From positions 1 to 17,657 of the forward strand of contig WHUX01000597.1 of assembly GCA_015179025.1 (NCBI GenBank): a stretch of DNA of 17,657 nt, given 5' to 3'. Position numbers and translations under genes: made by a program. Of this stretch, positions 8,222-17,021 are shown piece after piece. Below the pieces are notes generated by a model. It did no database searches. It worked only from the letters and a program-made list of their open reading frames with translations, and was not told the origin of the DNA. The stretch's first letter is position 1. Each line of letters starts with the position of its first letter. Origin of the DNA: Terfezia claveryi. Its lineage: Eukaryota > Ascomycota > Pezizomycetes > Pezizales > Pezizaceae.

Positions 8222-9906
8222 GGAGAAAGCGCATCTGCCTTGCCATTCTTATCACTTGGGTGGTAGATGATTCTAAAATTGAACTGGCTTAGTATTTCCG
8301 CCCATCTGGCCTGCCTTCGATTGAGTATTTTTGTGGAATTAAAGTACTCAAGGTTCTTGTGATCCGTATACACAATTATCTCCTCCGGGGCACCCATGAG
8401 AAAATGTCTCCATTCTTAGAAACAATTCACAATTACGACCATTTCTTTGTCATGGACGTCGTAATTGAGCTCTGCTGGGATGAAGCGTTTCGAGTAGTAC
8501 GCTACTGGGTGCCAACAACCATCTGGTTCCTTTTGGGATAGAATACCAGCTTTTGCTAGATCAGACGCGTCTGTCTCGATCATTTTTGGTCGTTTTGGGT
8601 GATAATGGCATAGTATCGGAGCGGTGGTGAACCTATATTTTAGCTCATCGAAGGCCTGTTGACACTGCTGTATCCAGTTCCAAGGAACTCCATTGTGCGT
8701 TAGTGTCTGAATCGGCAAAGCCAAACTACTAAAGCCTTGAATAAACCGGCGATAGAAATTAGCAAATCCAATAAACCTCTGCACTTCTTTGACGTTCCGA
8801 GGAGCCTGCCAGGCGAGGATGTCCTCGACTTTCTTCTGCCCCATTTGTATCCCCTTTGTACCTACTTTAAATCCCACGAATTCGACTTCTGGGACATGGA
8901 AGATACACTTGTCTATGTTGACACAAAGGTTATTCTCCGTTAGTTTCTGCAGCACCCAACGGACGAGCTCGACATGTTCTTCCTCTGTTTGGGTATAAAT
9001 GAGGATATCATCAATATATACAACTATTCCTTGGTCAATTCGTTCCGATAGAATATTGTTAACATGTCGCTGGAAAACAGATGGTGCATTAGTTAGCCCA
9101 AAAGGCATAACTATGTATTCGTATAGGCCATATCTTGTCTTAAACGCTGTTTTCCACTCATCTCCGGCTGCTATTCTGAGTAGGTTAAACCCGAGTTTGA
9201 GATCGAGTTTGGAGAAAACCTGTGAAGTACCAACTTGTTCCATTAGGGTAGTCATAAGTGGTAGGGGATACTTGTCTTTTTTGGTTATGGCATTGAGCCT
9301 TCTATAGTCTACGACTATTCTGAGCTTGCCATTTAGCTGTTTGGCGAAGAATATAGGAGCGCCAGCACTGCTTTTGCTCAGTCTTATCTTGCCGGTTCGG
9401 AGCATCTTATCTAAGTATTCTTTGAGAAGCTCTAATTCATCAGGGGAGAGGGGGTATAGTTTTCCTGACGGGGGACTCTTTCCTTCTTCTAACTCAATTG
9501 TCATGTCTTGTGGACCGTGCGTGGGAAGGGCAAATTGCAACTCCTTTCCAAAGATTTTTACAAAATCCCTGTACTGTGTTGGCAATCGTTCAGCAAGTTC
9601 ATGGATATTTTCAGTCGCTGTTATTTTCATAACCTTGTGAACGTCTCCATTAGCGAACTTCTGATAATCCCATTCCCCTATTTCAATTAATCCGACATAT
9701 TGAGTCTCTGCAAGTACTTCGTCAAAGTCAGCGAAATCAGTAACCTCCTTGATTTCCAATGCTCTTTTTAGCTCGAGTCCATAAGGAGTGGTGACCCGTA
9801 GCTTATTACAATTGGCTTTAATCCAATCCATCCAATGAAATATCCGGCACCGCCACCTTTCGTGGTCTTTTTTCGAGTGCGCCAATATAAGGAGCCACCT
9901 CATCAT
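8222..9906 (-). pseudogene. pol: Inner pol: reverse transcriptase and RNase H (nonsense codon in RNase H)
   Basis: RT motifs occur in order. LRIVVDYRRLN is block 1 or 2, FSKLDL is the catalytic-Asp block (the usual following residues DAF/GYH are changed to KLGFN), MPFGLTNAPSVFQ is next, and VVYIDDILIYT has the YIDD active site at 9007-9018. VEFVGF and RFIGFANFYRRFI follow. RNase H begins with the first catalytic Asp in ETDASD and the Glu in DVHDKEMV. TAA at 8416-8418 then breaks it where Lys (AAA) is usual in CFKEW, and TDHKNLEYF and ADALS follow in the same frame. Upstream, MDWIKAN is the tail of the normal protease-RT connector. No protease precedes it. Confidence 0.93.
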
Positions 9907-10141
9907 CAGCTTTTCTTTTTGTCCCTTTTTTTGCGTTTTTATTTGATAAAGAAAGAGAAGAAATAGCAGAAGAAGACAAATTGCGAGAAACTGAACTAAT
10001 CAAAACAGGGTCAATATCCATCGGTTCCCCTTCATGTTCCTCCTTCCAACTGCCAACAGAGATGCCATTCCTTATAACATAAATAGAAAACCAATCCTGC
10101 GAGACTATCTGACCCGACGTACTAGATAGCCCGCATCCCTA
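9818..10141 (-). pseudogene. Inner gag-pol junction region, no protease visible
   Basis: Past the TAG at 10139-10141 the gag frame stays open to a stop at 9818-9820. It reads a Ser-rich stretch, a Lys/Arg-rich patch (KKGTKRKADDEV) and VAVPDI, then overlaps the RT frame (9906) in a different register. Aspartic protease, with its DSG or DTG signature and downstream ILG, should lie here in a Ty3 element. Neither motif is found in any minus-strand frame. The tail of the connector (MDWIKAN) is present in the RT frame, so a deletion between roughly 9850 and 9830 may have removed protease. The TAG could be a decayed sense codon or a natural gag terminator. Confidence 0.5.
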
Positions 10142-10308
10142 ACAGTCCGAATTTTCCCCATAATCCAACTCATCCTCACTAACAATGTGCCCAAACTGAA
10201 CCTCAAGTGGCGCTACCACAGCCGCTCCTGCAGACACTGTCGCCACTTTCTTAGCTTCCTCCTTTCCCTTTCCCTTCCCCTTTGCCTTTGTTTCATCCGT
10301 AACCTTCC
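10139..10308 (-). pseudogene. gag: Inner gag, C-terminal fragment downstream of the solo LTR
   Basis: Directly beyond the solo LTR the minus strand reads VTDETKAKGKGKGKEEAKK, a basic Lys/Gly tail, then an acidic end (SEDELDYGENSDC) and TAG at 10139-10141. The frame joins the zinc-knuckle frame at 11758 once the LTR and one copy of CTTCC are discounted, so both pieces were one gene. An apparent longer frame starting at 10339 uses bases of the LTR and is an artefact of the insertion. Confidence 0.8.
10304..10308. other. Target-site duplication of the solo LTR, left copy (CTTCC)
   Basis: This is identical to 11758-11762. The two copies flank the LTR exactly, which shows a true integration followed by LTR-LTR recombination. 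Confidence 0.92.
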
Positions 10309-11757
10309 TGTTACGGGGGCCCTGATAGCGCTCTTGCAACTATTAGGACGGCCGTAATTTGCTGCCGCAACGATATCTATTCTGCAACACAAAATGTCAA
10401 TCCTATAGCAGTAAAGTTCAATCCAACTATAGTCCCTCACGACGGATCTTATTTCGCAACACAAAATAAATCCTATGTCACTTGAATGTAAAGTTAACTC
10501 AAAACTTAGAACTTTGTAGGCTTCGTATACTCGAGGTGCTCTTGCTTTCGAATACTCGCTGGTGGTAGAATGAATTCAACTGGAACTACTTGCACTATTT
10601 ATATCCCGCGGTGTTTGTAGATATTCTAATGATAAAAATATTTTATAAAACGCGGGCCTACCTGTCACCTCGGAATTTCTTCCTAAATGTTATACCATCC
10701 ACACCTTTGTTAATGCAGTTGCTATCTGCACTCGTTGTCACAGGTTACTAACCCGAACGTAGAGAATATTTCCATGTCTGCATGTTATACGTACTTCGCT
10801 TATAGTTCGCTTATCCCATTAAAGAATTCTTATCCGAGACAACTAAATTCAATTCCAGATACGTTACCAATCCCCGATACTATCGAATTACTATCCGACA
10901 ATATCCGAAGGCATCTAATTATGTTTCCGGCAATATTCACTTAATAGTGTCTAGTGTCCATTGAAAATAATTTTCAACTGCACATAACTCTATGAATAGA
11001 GAACCGTGGGTCACAAGTAAATTACCATTGGAAAGGTATCAACGCATAAAAGATTATAGAATCTTAGTTTATCTCGATACCCAAATTATTCACGGAGTTA
11101 TTACCAATAATTAGTAAACCTCCTCGTGGACCTATATGACCATATTAAAAGTCTTATATCTCCGTGAGTTTAACTCCGATCATAAAAAGGATTGTAGAAA
11201 TGATATCAGGACGAAGAGTAGGCCTAGATAGAACCTTGAAACATTAAATTCGCAGAACTTTATTTTTTGGCCCTACCTTTGGCCTCTGTCCTGGGCGCAC
11301 TCCCTTATAGTGTCACCGGACGCACTTTGGTCTAAAGTGCGCCCTCGGTCCTTCATTTTTTTAGTTATTTTTACTGAATTATTTTCCTGCAGTTCAGGGT
11401 AATAATTCAATATTCAGGGTAACGCCAAGACTTCAGGGTAATAGCTAATATAGCTAGCATGCATATAGTCAGCATATTAATCTGAGTATAACTGTTGAAC
11501 CGTTAATCGGATTCTTATGAAACTTAAACCATAGCTCCCTCAAGGGTCTATAGACGTTCCATAAGGGTCTTAACCATCTAGGATGATTATAAACCACTCC
11601 GAGGTTCATACCCGTTTCATATACTTAACTCTTATAGATAAGTATTAGAAACGTTTGCACCACACTGCTAAGAGTGTACCTAGAGTTCATATAGATTCTA
11701 GGGTCGTTCTATAAGGGCCCAAGTACCTTTGGTAGGGCTGGATGTTACCCCGTGACA
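10309..11757 (-). repeat. Solo LTR of the inner element's LTR family, 1449 bp
   Basis: It begins TGTTACGGG and ends CCCGTGACA, and aligns to the flanking LTRs over its length. It is more diverged from them than they are from each other: it lacks TATTAA near the start, has AATTCAATATTCA instead of AATTAGCAATTCA around 11403, and has many scattered substitutions. It therefore came from a separate, slightly different copy or subfamily. Its TATA box (10595-10603), palindrome (10961-10977) and three decamers (11393-11441) are intact. It interrupts gag. Confidence 0.93.
10595..10603 (-). promoter_or_regulatory. TATA box in the solo LTR
   Basis: TATAAATAG on the minus strand, at the same position as in the other two LTRs. 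It could fire transcription into the downstream gag remnant and pol. Confidence 0.45.
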
Positions 11758-11762
11758 CTTCC
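11758..11762. other. Target-site duplication of the solo LTR, right copy (CTTCC)
   Basis: The matching copy is at 10304-10308. It lies within the gag coding sequence, nine bases beyond the knuckle. Confidence 0.92.
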
Positions 11763-12365
11763 AACCGATAGAACAGTCACCCATCATGTGAGATTTGTCC
11801 CCACACTTGATGCACTGTCCGTCCTTCTTTCGAGCCTGTCTCATAGCGTATGTAACGCTATCTTGGCCAGGCTCTTTGGCTTTTTTAGAAGGAGTATCTG
11901 ACTTGGATTTAGCTTTAGCATCAGGCTTAGTTTTTACCTTTTGCTTGGACTTGGTAATTCGGTCTTTGAGGTTTTCGGTCTTCTTTTCGGCAGTCTTGGG
12001 AGTGTTGGGTACCTCCTTTTTCGCACCAGCAGCCTGTTCTTTTTGACGGAACTGGCTCTGTGCATGTGCCTCCCTCACCTTCTCATACTCAACCTGAGAC
12101 CCGGCATTTGCGATGGCCTGAAAGCACATTTCTATGCTTGCAGGTACCTTGTCTAGAATGTCTTTGTCTGTACTGACTCGGACCATATGGGCCCGAGTCT
12201 CAGGCTGAATAGCACTAATCAGGTGCTCCCAGAGCTGTTCCCGTGGTAGTTCCGCTACCAACTGATGAACCCTGACACGAGCGATGAAATCTTTCATCAA
12301 CTCACCTTTCTTCTGGAACTCCTTCTGAAGGGAGACCTTCGCATCTCGCTTCTCATGCTGGTTCT
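11758..12365 (-). pseudogene. gag: Inner gag: C-terminal capsid region, basic linker and zinc knuckle
   Basis: After a frameshift near 12365-12385, gag continues from HEKRDAKVSLQ (about 12330) through a capsid-type helical segment (RVHQLVAELPREQLWEHLI, the equivalent of the retrotransposon gag domain's C-terminal half). It then runs into a long Lys-rich region and the CCHC knuckle CIKCGDKSHMMGDC at 11814-11773. The knuckle binds RNA during packaging. The solo LTR begins ten bases later and truncates the protein. The frame that runs on into the LTR to 11698 is an artefact. Confidence 0.88.
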
Positions 12366-12374
12366 GGTGTACGT

Positions 12375-13688
12375 TTATGAATTAACGTTTAAAGACGTTA
12401 AACGTGCCCATTCAACCCATCCGGAGTTGGCATCTGGTGTTCGCTTATGTTGGTTGGCGTAATACCAGGTGCTCGCACCTCCTGTAAGTAGATCCGCTAC
12501 AAACAGTATTTTTTCGCTATGAGTAGAGTATGTTAGTGGCATGCATTCAAAGGTGTGGTCTACCTTCATTAGAAATTCCTTCAGCTTGCTTGAAGTTCCA
12601 TCGAACTTCGGTGGTAGGGGGAGGTTTCGGGGTTCTTTCTTGTCAGAAAGAACTCGGGTTTTTTGGACTGGAGGTGGAGGAGGTGGAGGTGGTGGAGGTG
12701 GTACTGGACCTGTCCGAGTACCACGGATGATGAAATCTTCGATGTCATCATCAATCGATCGAGTTTGTTTTGGTGGGCGCTGTTGGCCAAGTGGTTGCTC
12801 TTGTAGGTCTTTGAGCTTTCGTTTGTGAGTTTGGATTCGGCGAGAGAGTTCTTCTACCGATTCCTTGTTAGTTTCGCAACTCCGAATACGATCATCTTGT
12901 TCTTGTTTGATCGCTTTTTGTGCCCAATCGTTTAGCTTGCCCATATCAGCTTTGATCCCATCAAACTCAACCTTAGCTGCATCTATTATTGCCTCCGTAT
13001 CCTCCTTGAGCTTCTTTGTTAGCTCTTTCCATTGGATTTCCAACGTTTCCTTAATGGAAACTGTTAGCCGTTTCACAGCATCTTCTTGCCCATCCGTTTG
13101 CCCTTTTAGAGCTGCTACTTCTTCAGTTACCTGTTGTCGTAGCAACTTTAAGTCTTCATAAGTTGCTCTAGCACCATTAAATACAATAGTATGAGCTTCT
13201 TGTGCTTGTTTTAGGAAACTAGCTTGGGCATTTAAACCTTCGGTAAGGTTCAGAATTTCGGCTCGTTGCCGCTCGAATTCTGTGGCTCCATCTCGAACTA
13301 TCCTAGCCAATAATTCATCATATTCTTGTTGGCTTAGTCCTGTACGAGGGGGTCGAATTGGACGTAGTGGGGGTTGTGCGGGATGGCGCTGTGAAGAGGC
13401 ATTGCTGTTTGTTCATCGAGGTGGTCTTCGGGAAGGTAGGCCAAATCGATCAATTAATCCAAGTGGAAATGACTGTAGCTCGTCTGGACTATATATAGGG
13501 TGTTTGGAGGATTCTATCCCTCGAGATAGGATATCCTCCATTGGGATGTCAATGAGATCATCTTCCGTATCTGTATCTGATTGCGGAAGATTGTGTGGTC
13601 TTTGGGTGATGGCACGAGGTGTGACATCTAGGAATGTAAGGGGTTGGTAGAGCTGGCGAGGCCCTCTTGGTGTCTGTGAACTAGACAT
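12375..13688 (-). pseudogene. gag: Inner gag: N-terminal coiled-coil domain, polyproline hinge and capsid start (TGA at 13413)
   Basis: The most natural start is the ATG at 13688 (MSSSQTPRG), 49 bases inside the 5' LTR; an upstream in-frame ATG at 13706 is also possible. TGA at 13413-13415, where CGA (Arg) would fit in an Arg/Pro-rich context, splits the frame after about 90 residues. The same frame then continues with a long charged helical stretch (about 13300-12800; TEFERQRAEILNLTEGL..., QQVTEEVAALKG...) that looks like a coiled coil, a run of eleven prolines (12702-12670), and the retrotransposon gag capsid start (LPPKFDGTSSKLKEFL, WYYANQHK). It ends at 12375 after a one-base shift. The N-terminal extension of about 330 residues is long for a Ty3 Gag. 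Confidence 0.85.
12670..12702. repeat. GGN microsatellite encoding eleven prolines
   Basis: Eleven consecutive codons of the form CCN (GGN on the plus strand) form a simple-sequence tract within gag, at the hinge between the coiled coil and the capsid. Length variation between copies is likely. Confidence 0.85.
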
Positions 13689-13720
13689 GATTAGAGTATA
13701 TAGCAAATGTAGCGAGAATC

Positions 13721-13736
13721 ACTGGCTACAAAGTAA
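13721..13736 (-). promoter_or_regulatory. Candidate primer-binding region of the inner element
   Basis: The bases next to the 5' LTR on the minus strand read TTACTTTGTAGCCAGT. They lack the TGG that begins a site complementary to a tRNA CCA end. The nine bases ACTTTGTAG are complementary to CTACAAAGT in the LTR on the same strand (13949-13957), about 76 nt past the TATA box. That would fit self-priming as in Tf1-type elements if transcription starts there. Confidence 0.35.
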
Positions 13737-15200
13737 TGTCATGGGGGCCCTATTAACTGATAGCGCTCTTGCAACTATTAGGACGGCCGTAATTTCCTGC
13801 CGCAACGATATCTATTCCGCAACACAGAATATCAATCCTATAGCAGTAAAGTTTAGTCCAACAGTAGTTCCTTACGACAGATCTTATTTTGCAACACAAA
13901 ATAAATCCAATGTCGCTTAAACGTAAAGTTAGTAACTTAAGACTTAGAACTTTGTAGGCTTCGTGTACTCAAGGTGCTCTTGCTTTCGAATACTCGCTGG
14001 TGGTAGAATGAATTCAACTGGAACTACTTGCACTATTTATATCCTGTGGTGTTCGTAGATATTCTTATAATAAAAATATTTCATAAAACGCGGGCCTACC
14101 TGTCACCCTGGAATTTCTTCCTAAGTGTTATGCCATCCACACCTTTTGTTAATGCAGTTGCTATCTGCACTCGTTGTTACAGGTTACTAACCCGAACGTA
14201 GAGAATATTCCTATGTCTGCATGTTATACGTACTTCGCTTATAGCTCGCTTATCCCATTAAAGAATTCTTATCCGAGACAACTAAATTCAATTTCAGATA
14301 CGTTACCAATCCCCGATACTATCGAATTACCATCCGATAATATCCGAAGGCATCTAATTATGTTTCCGGCAATATTCACTTAATAGTGTCTAGTATCCGT
14401 TGAAAATAATTTTCAACTGCACATAACTCTATGAATAGAAAACCGTGGGTCACAAGTAGATTACCATTGGAAAGGTATCAACGCATAGAAGATTATAGAA
14501 TCTTAGTTTATCTCGATACCCAAATTATTCACGGAGTTATTACCAATAATAATTAAACCTCCTCGTGGACCTATATGACCATATTAAAAGTCTTATATCT
14601 CCGTGAGTTTAACTCCGATCATAAAAAGGATTGCAGAAATGGAATCAGGACGAAGAGTAGGCCTAGATAGAACCTTGAAACATTAAATTCGGAGAACTTT
14701 ATGTTTTGGCCCTACCTTTAGCCTCTGTCCTGGGCGCACTCCCTTATAGTGTCACCTGACACACTTTGGTCTAAAATGCGCCCTCGGTCCTTCATTTTTT
14801 TAGTTATTTTTACCGAATTATTTTCCTTAAGTTCAGGGTAATAATTAGCAATTCAGGGTAACGCCAGGACTTTAGGGTAACAGCTAATCGCTAGTATATG
14901 TATGCATATAGCCAGCATATTGATCTGGGTATGACTATTGAACCATTAATCGGATACTTATGAAACTTAAACCGTAGCTCCCTTAAGAGTCTATGGACGT
15001 TCCATAAGGGTCTTAACCATCTAGGATGATTATAAACCATTCCGAGGTTCATACCCGTTTCATATACTTAACTCTTATAGATAAGTATTAGAAACGTTTG
15101 CACCACACTACTAAGAGTGTACCTAGAGTCCATATAGATTCTAGGGTCGTTCTATGAGGGCCCAAGTACCTTTGGTAGGGCTGGATGTCACCCTGTGACA
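13737..15200 (-). repeat. 5' LTR of the inner element, 1464 bp
   Basis: It begins TGTCATGGG and ends CCTGTGACA, and pairs with 4887-6348. In the minus orientation it is the promoter-bearing 5' LTR. Its TATA box is at 14033-14041, its palindrome at 14399-14417 and its decamers at 14832-14880, the last mutated to TTTAGGGTAA. A hand comparison finds about 35 differences from the partner, many of them CG to TG or CA changes. Confidence 0.95.
14033..14041 (-). promoter_or_regulatory. TATA box of the inner element's 5' LTR
   Basis: TATAAATAG on the minus strand. This is the copy placed to transcribe gag and pol, starting within the following tens of bases (below about 14010). Confidence 0.55.
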
Positions 15201-15205
15201 GTTGC
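15201..15205. other. Target-site duplication of the inner element, right copy (GTTGC)
   Basis: Identical to 4882-4886. It lies within the outer pol reading frame. Confidence 0.95.
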
Positions 15206-15634
15206 CAATTGCTATGAGCTAGATTGATAGCAATTTCTTTCACTTCTTCGGGAGCGAGGGTGTTTTGTTGAGGGTTTTCAGAAGATGGAGGCCTATATCT
15301 TAATCCAAGAAGTGTTAAAGGTTTGTTCTTGTTTATATTGGGTACATGATTATACCCGCTGAAAACTTCTTCTGGTATAGTAGATAGGGTCTCGTTGTCT
15401 GAGGACTCTTCTTCCTTCATTATGTCATATTTGCTTTCTTCATCCTGGATGCCCTCGAAGTATGGATAAAAGATATGGTGTCCAAGTTCTTCGGCTCTTC
15501 CACGACATTTGTTGAAGTCGCAGTCGACATGCTTGAAATTAATAGCTCCGCGAGAAACTATATTGTTCTGAGTAGAGGTTTCTAGTGAGTGAAAAGTTCT
15601 TAAAGCGTTGGTAGAGATGTTGTGGTTGTAGGTA
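15206..15634 (-). pseudogene. Outer pol: first part of the cysteine-rich module between RNase H and integrase
   Basis: This frame overlaps the end of the RNase H frame by about 30 bases in the minus-one register, so one base was lost or the element shifted frame here. It carries CDFNKC at 15522-15505 followed by a GHH pair (a possible fourth Cys/His cluster), then an acidic stretch (MKEEESSDNE) and a mixed helical region (PEEVKEIAINLAHSNWQ). It runs into the inner element at 15205. On the far side the same frame continues at 4881 with the tyrosine- and cysteine-rich segment. An apparent continuation of the frame into the LTR as far as 15088 is an artefact of the insertion. The function is unknown. 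Confidence 0.7.
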
Positions 15635-16154
15635 TGTTAGGAGGATCGATTCTGTTAGAGATATAATCATCCTCGGTAGTGGGAGTGTCTAAGTATTTAT
15701 GCTTCCTTGATAGAGCGTCTGCTATCAAATTTTCCTTTCCTGCAGTGTGCTGTATATCTGTATCAAATTCCATTAGGTAATCTTGCCATCGCCTCAATTT
15801 CTGGCTTGCAGGTGTTTGAGTATAGAAGGTTACTAATGGTTTGTGGTCTGTAAGGATAGTGAACTTGTGACCTCTTAGTTGTGCTTCAAAAAATTTCAAT
15901 GAGTCAATAATCGCTAATAATTCCTTTTGAAAGGTAGGATAATTGAGTTGTGCTGGATTAAATTTTCTAGAGTGGAAGCATGATGGTTTGATGTGCGTCA
16001 ACGGTCCTTGACCTATCCAAAATCCTAGTCCTACATCACTAGCATTACAGACTAAATATTTGGGTTCAGTAGATTCATTATTCTAGGGTTTTAAAACATG
16101 TGGGGAATTCACGAGTTCCTTGAGTTTTTCAAACGCTGCATTATGAGTATCTGT
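15600..16154 (-). pseudogene. pol: Outer pol: RNase H (degenerate)
   Basis: After TAG at 16155-16157 and again at 16083-16085, the pol frame shows the RNase H domain. The first position reads VCNASDVGLG, where the catalytic Asp of the usual D-A-S-D has become Asn (codon 16044-16046). FHSRKFNPAQLNYPTFQKELLA carries the Glu, LTDHKPLVTFY the third acidic residue, and KENLIADALSRKH the last Asp and the end of the domain. Both stops fall where Trp (TGG) is plausible. The frame ends at 15600. The Asp to Asn change alone should kill the activity, quite apart from the stops. Confidence 0.88.
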
Positions 16155-17021
16155 CTATTCCCATTTTTTTGTTTTTCCTTGCAGTTCTGACAGGGTGCTC
16201 GCATATGATGCCAAGTCAGGAATAAATCTGCTGAGATAATTAACGATTCCAAGGAATCTTCTGAGATCCTTTTTCCTTGTAGGAGTTGGAAATGTTAATA
16301 TAGTAGTCCTCTTCTTCGGGTCTACATGTAATCCATCTGATGTTAAAACGTGTCCTAAGATTTCCAATCTTGGAGTAAAGAACTGGCATTTGCTTTCTTT
16401 GAGATAAAATTTCTCGTCCTGTAGACGTTGAAGTACTTTCTTCAATAATTCTACATGTTTTTCATACGTTTTGGAGAATATAATAATATCATCAATATAG
16501 ATGATTAAATTTTTATAGACCATGTCCTTAAAAATTTCATGCATAATGCGAACCATGGTAGCTGGTGCGTTACGATCCCCTTGTTGCATAACTCTGCTTC
16601 TGAAATATCCCATATGACATAAAAAGGTAGAGTGTTGCTCAGATTCTTTATTGTTCCTAATATTAAAAAATCCATCAGCTAAATCAAGCTTAGTCTAAAT
16701 GGGATTCTCCGCTACTAGTTCAATTGCTTCATTAATATCTGGCAATGGGGTGTGGTCCGGTTCGACGGCTAAATTGCGGTCTTGACAATCATTGACATGT
16801 CGGGCTTCTTCCTGTTTATCTCGTTTAGGGATAGAGAATATGACTACAGCATTTGTGTCATTTTCTACTCTATATATGCGACCTGATGCTTCTTCTTCGA
16901 CTAATTTGTCATGGATTTGTTGTCTAAATCGATGTCCTGAGGGTCGCCATTTTGGTATCCAAGTAGCTCCTGCTTTTGGTTTGATAGAGTGATTAATTTT
17001 TCTTAGTGGGGTAATTCCCAT
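16155..17021 (-). pseudogene. pol: Outer pol: reverse transcriptase (TAG in palm)
   Basis: The frame (start at 17021) shows the RT fingers region (RIYRVENDTNAVVIF...PKRDK), ARHVNDCQDRN in place of the usual R-x-V-x-DYR block, and TPLPDIN. TAG at 16695-16697 follows, then TKLDLADGF with the first catalytic Asp, MQQGDRNAPATM, and the active site IIYIDDIIIFSK with YIDD at 16488-16499. LEILGHVL and RFLGIVNYLSRFI are the thumb and connection. The MQQGD...NAPAT motif differs from the MPFGLTNAP type of the inner element, so the two belong to different Ty3 lineages. The frame joins RNase H directly. Confidence 0.92.

Larger units (their letters stand above)
4887..15200 (-). mobile_element. Inner chromovirus (Ty3/gypsy), complete but degenerate, with a nested solo LTR
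   Basis: It is bounded by two directly repeated LTRs (4887-6348 and 13737-15200) and by the duplication GTTGC. Reading right to left: 5' LTR, a primer-site region (13721-13736), gag from 13688, pol with RT, RNase H, integrase and GPY/F, a chromodomain ending at 6593, a polypurine tract (6352-6362) and the 3' LTR. Without the solo LTR it is about 8.9 kb. By eye the LTRs differ at roughly 35 positions of 1.46 kb, mostly transitions and many at CpG. Gag is hit by a TGA, a frameshift and the solo LTR. Pol has a TAA in RNase H, a frameshift before the catalytic Glu of integrase and a TAG before the chromodomain. It cannot be autonomous as read. Confidence 0.93.

Noticed and set aside
8737..9690. 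Several plus-strand frames of 60-104 codons opposite RT and RNase H.
   Set aside because: They are shadows of the strongly supported minus-strand pol gene, with no domain of their own.
11698..11757. Apparent extension of gag past the knuckle, and the start of the frame at 10339.
   Set aside because: These residues are LTR sequence read by chance. The gene is interrupted at 11757 and resumes at 10308.
12530..12828. Glycine-rich plus-strand frames around 12670-12702.
   Set aside because: They are antisense to the polyproline run of gag and have no independent support.
10735..14383. A 69-residue plus-strand frame shared by two LTR copies (10735-10944 and 14174-14383), nearly identical in protein sequence.
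   Set aside because: It is antisense within the LTR, starts on a non-ATG codon, and is broken by a one-base difference in the third LTR. The similarity follows from LTR homology, not from selection on a protein.
4901..15200. The three 1.46-kb repeats considered as segmental duplications or tandem copies of a host sequence.
   Set aside because: TG...CA termini, 5-bp target duplications at both insertions, and the adjacent polypurine tract and gag start identify them as LTRs.
15088..15205. Apparent C-terminal end of the frame at 15420 reaching 15088.
   Set aside because: The portion below 15206 lies in the 5' LTR of the inner element. The true frame continues at 4881.
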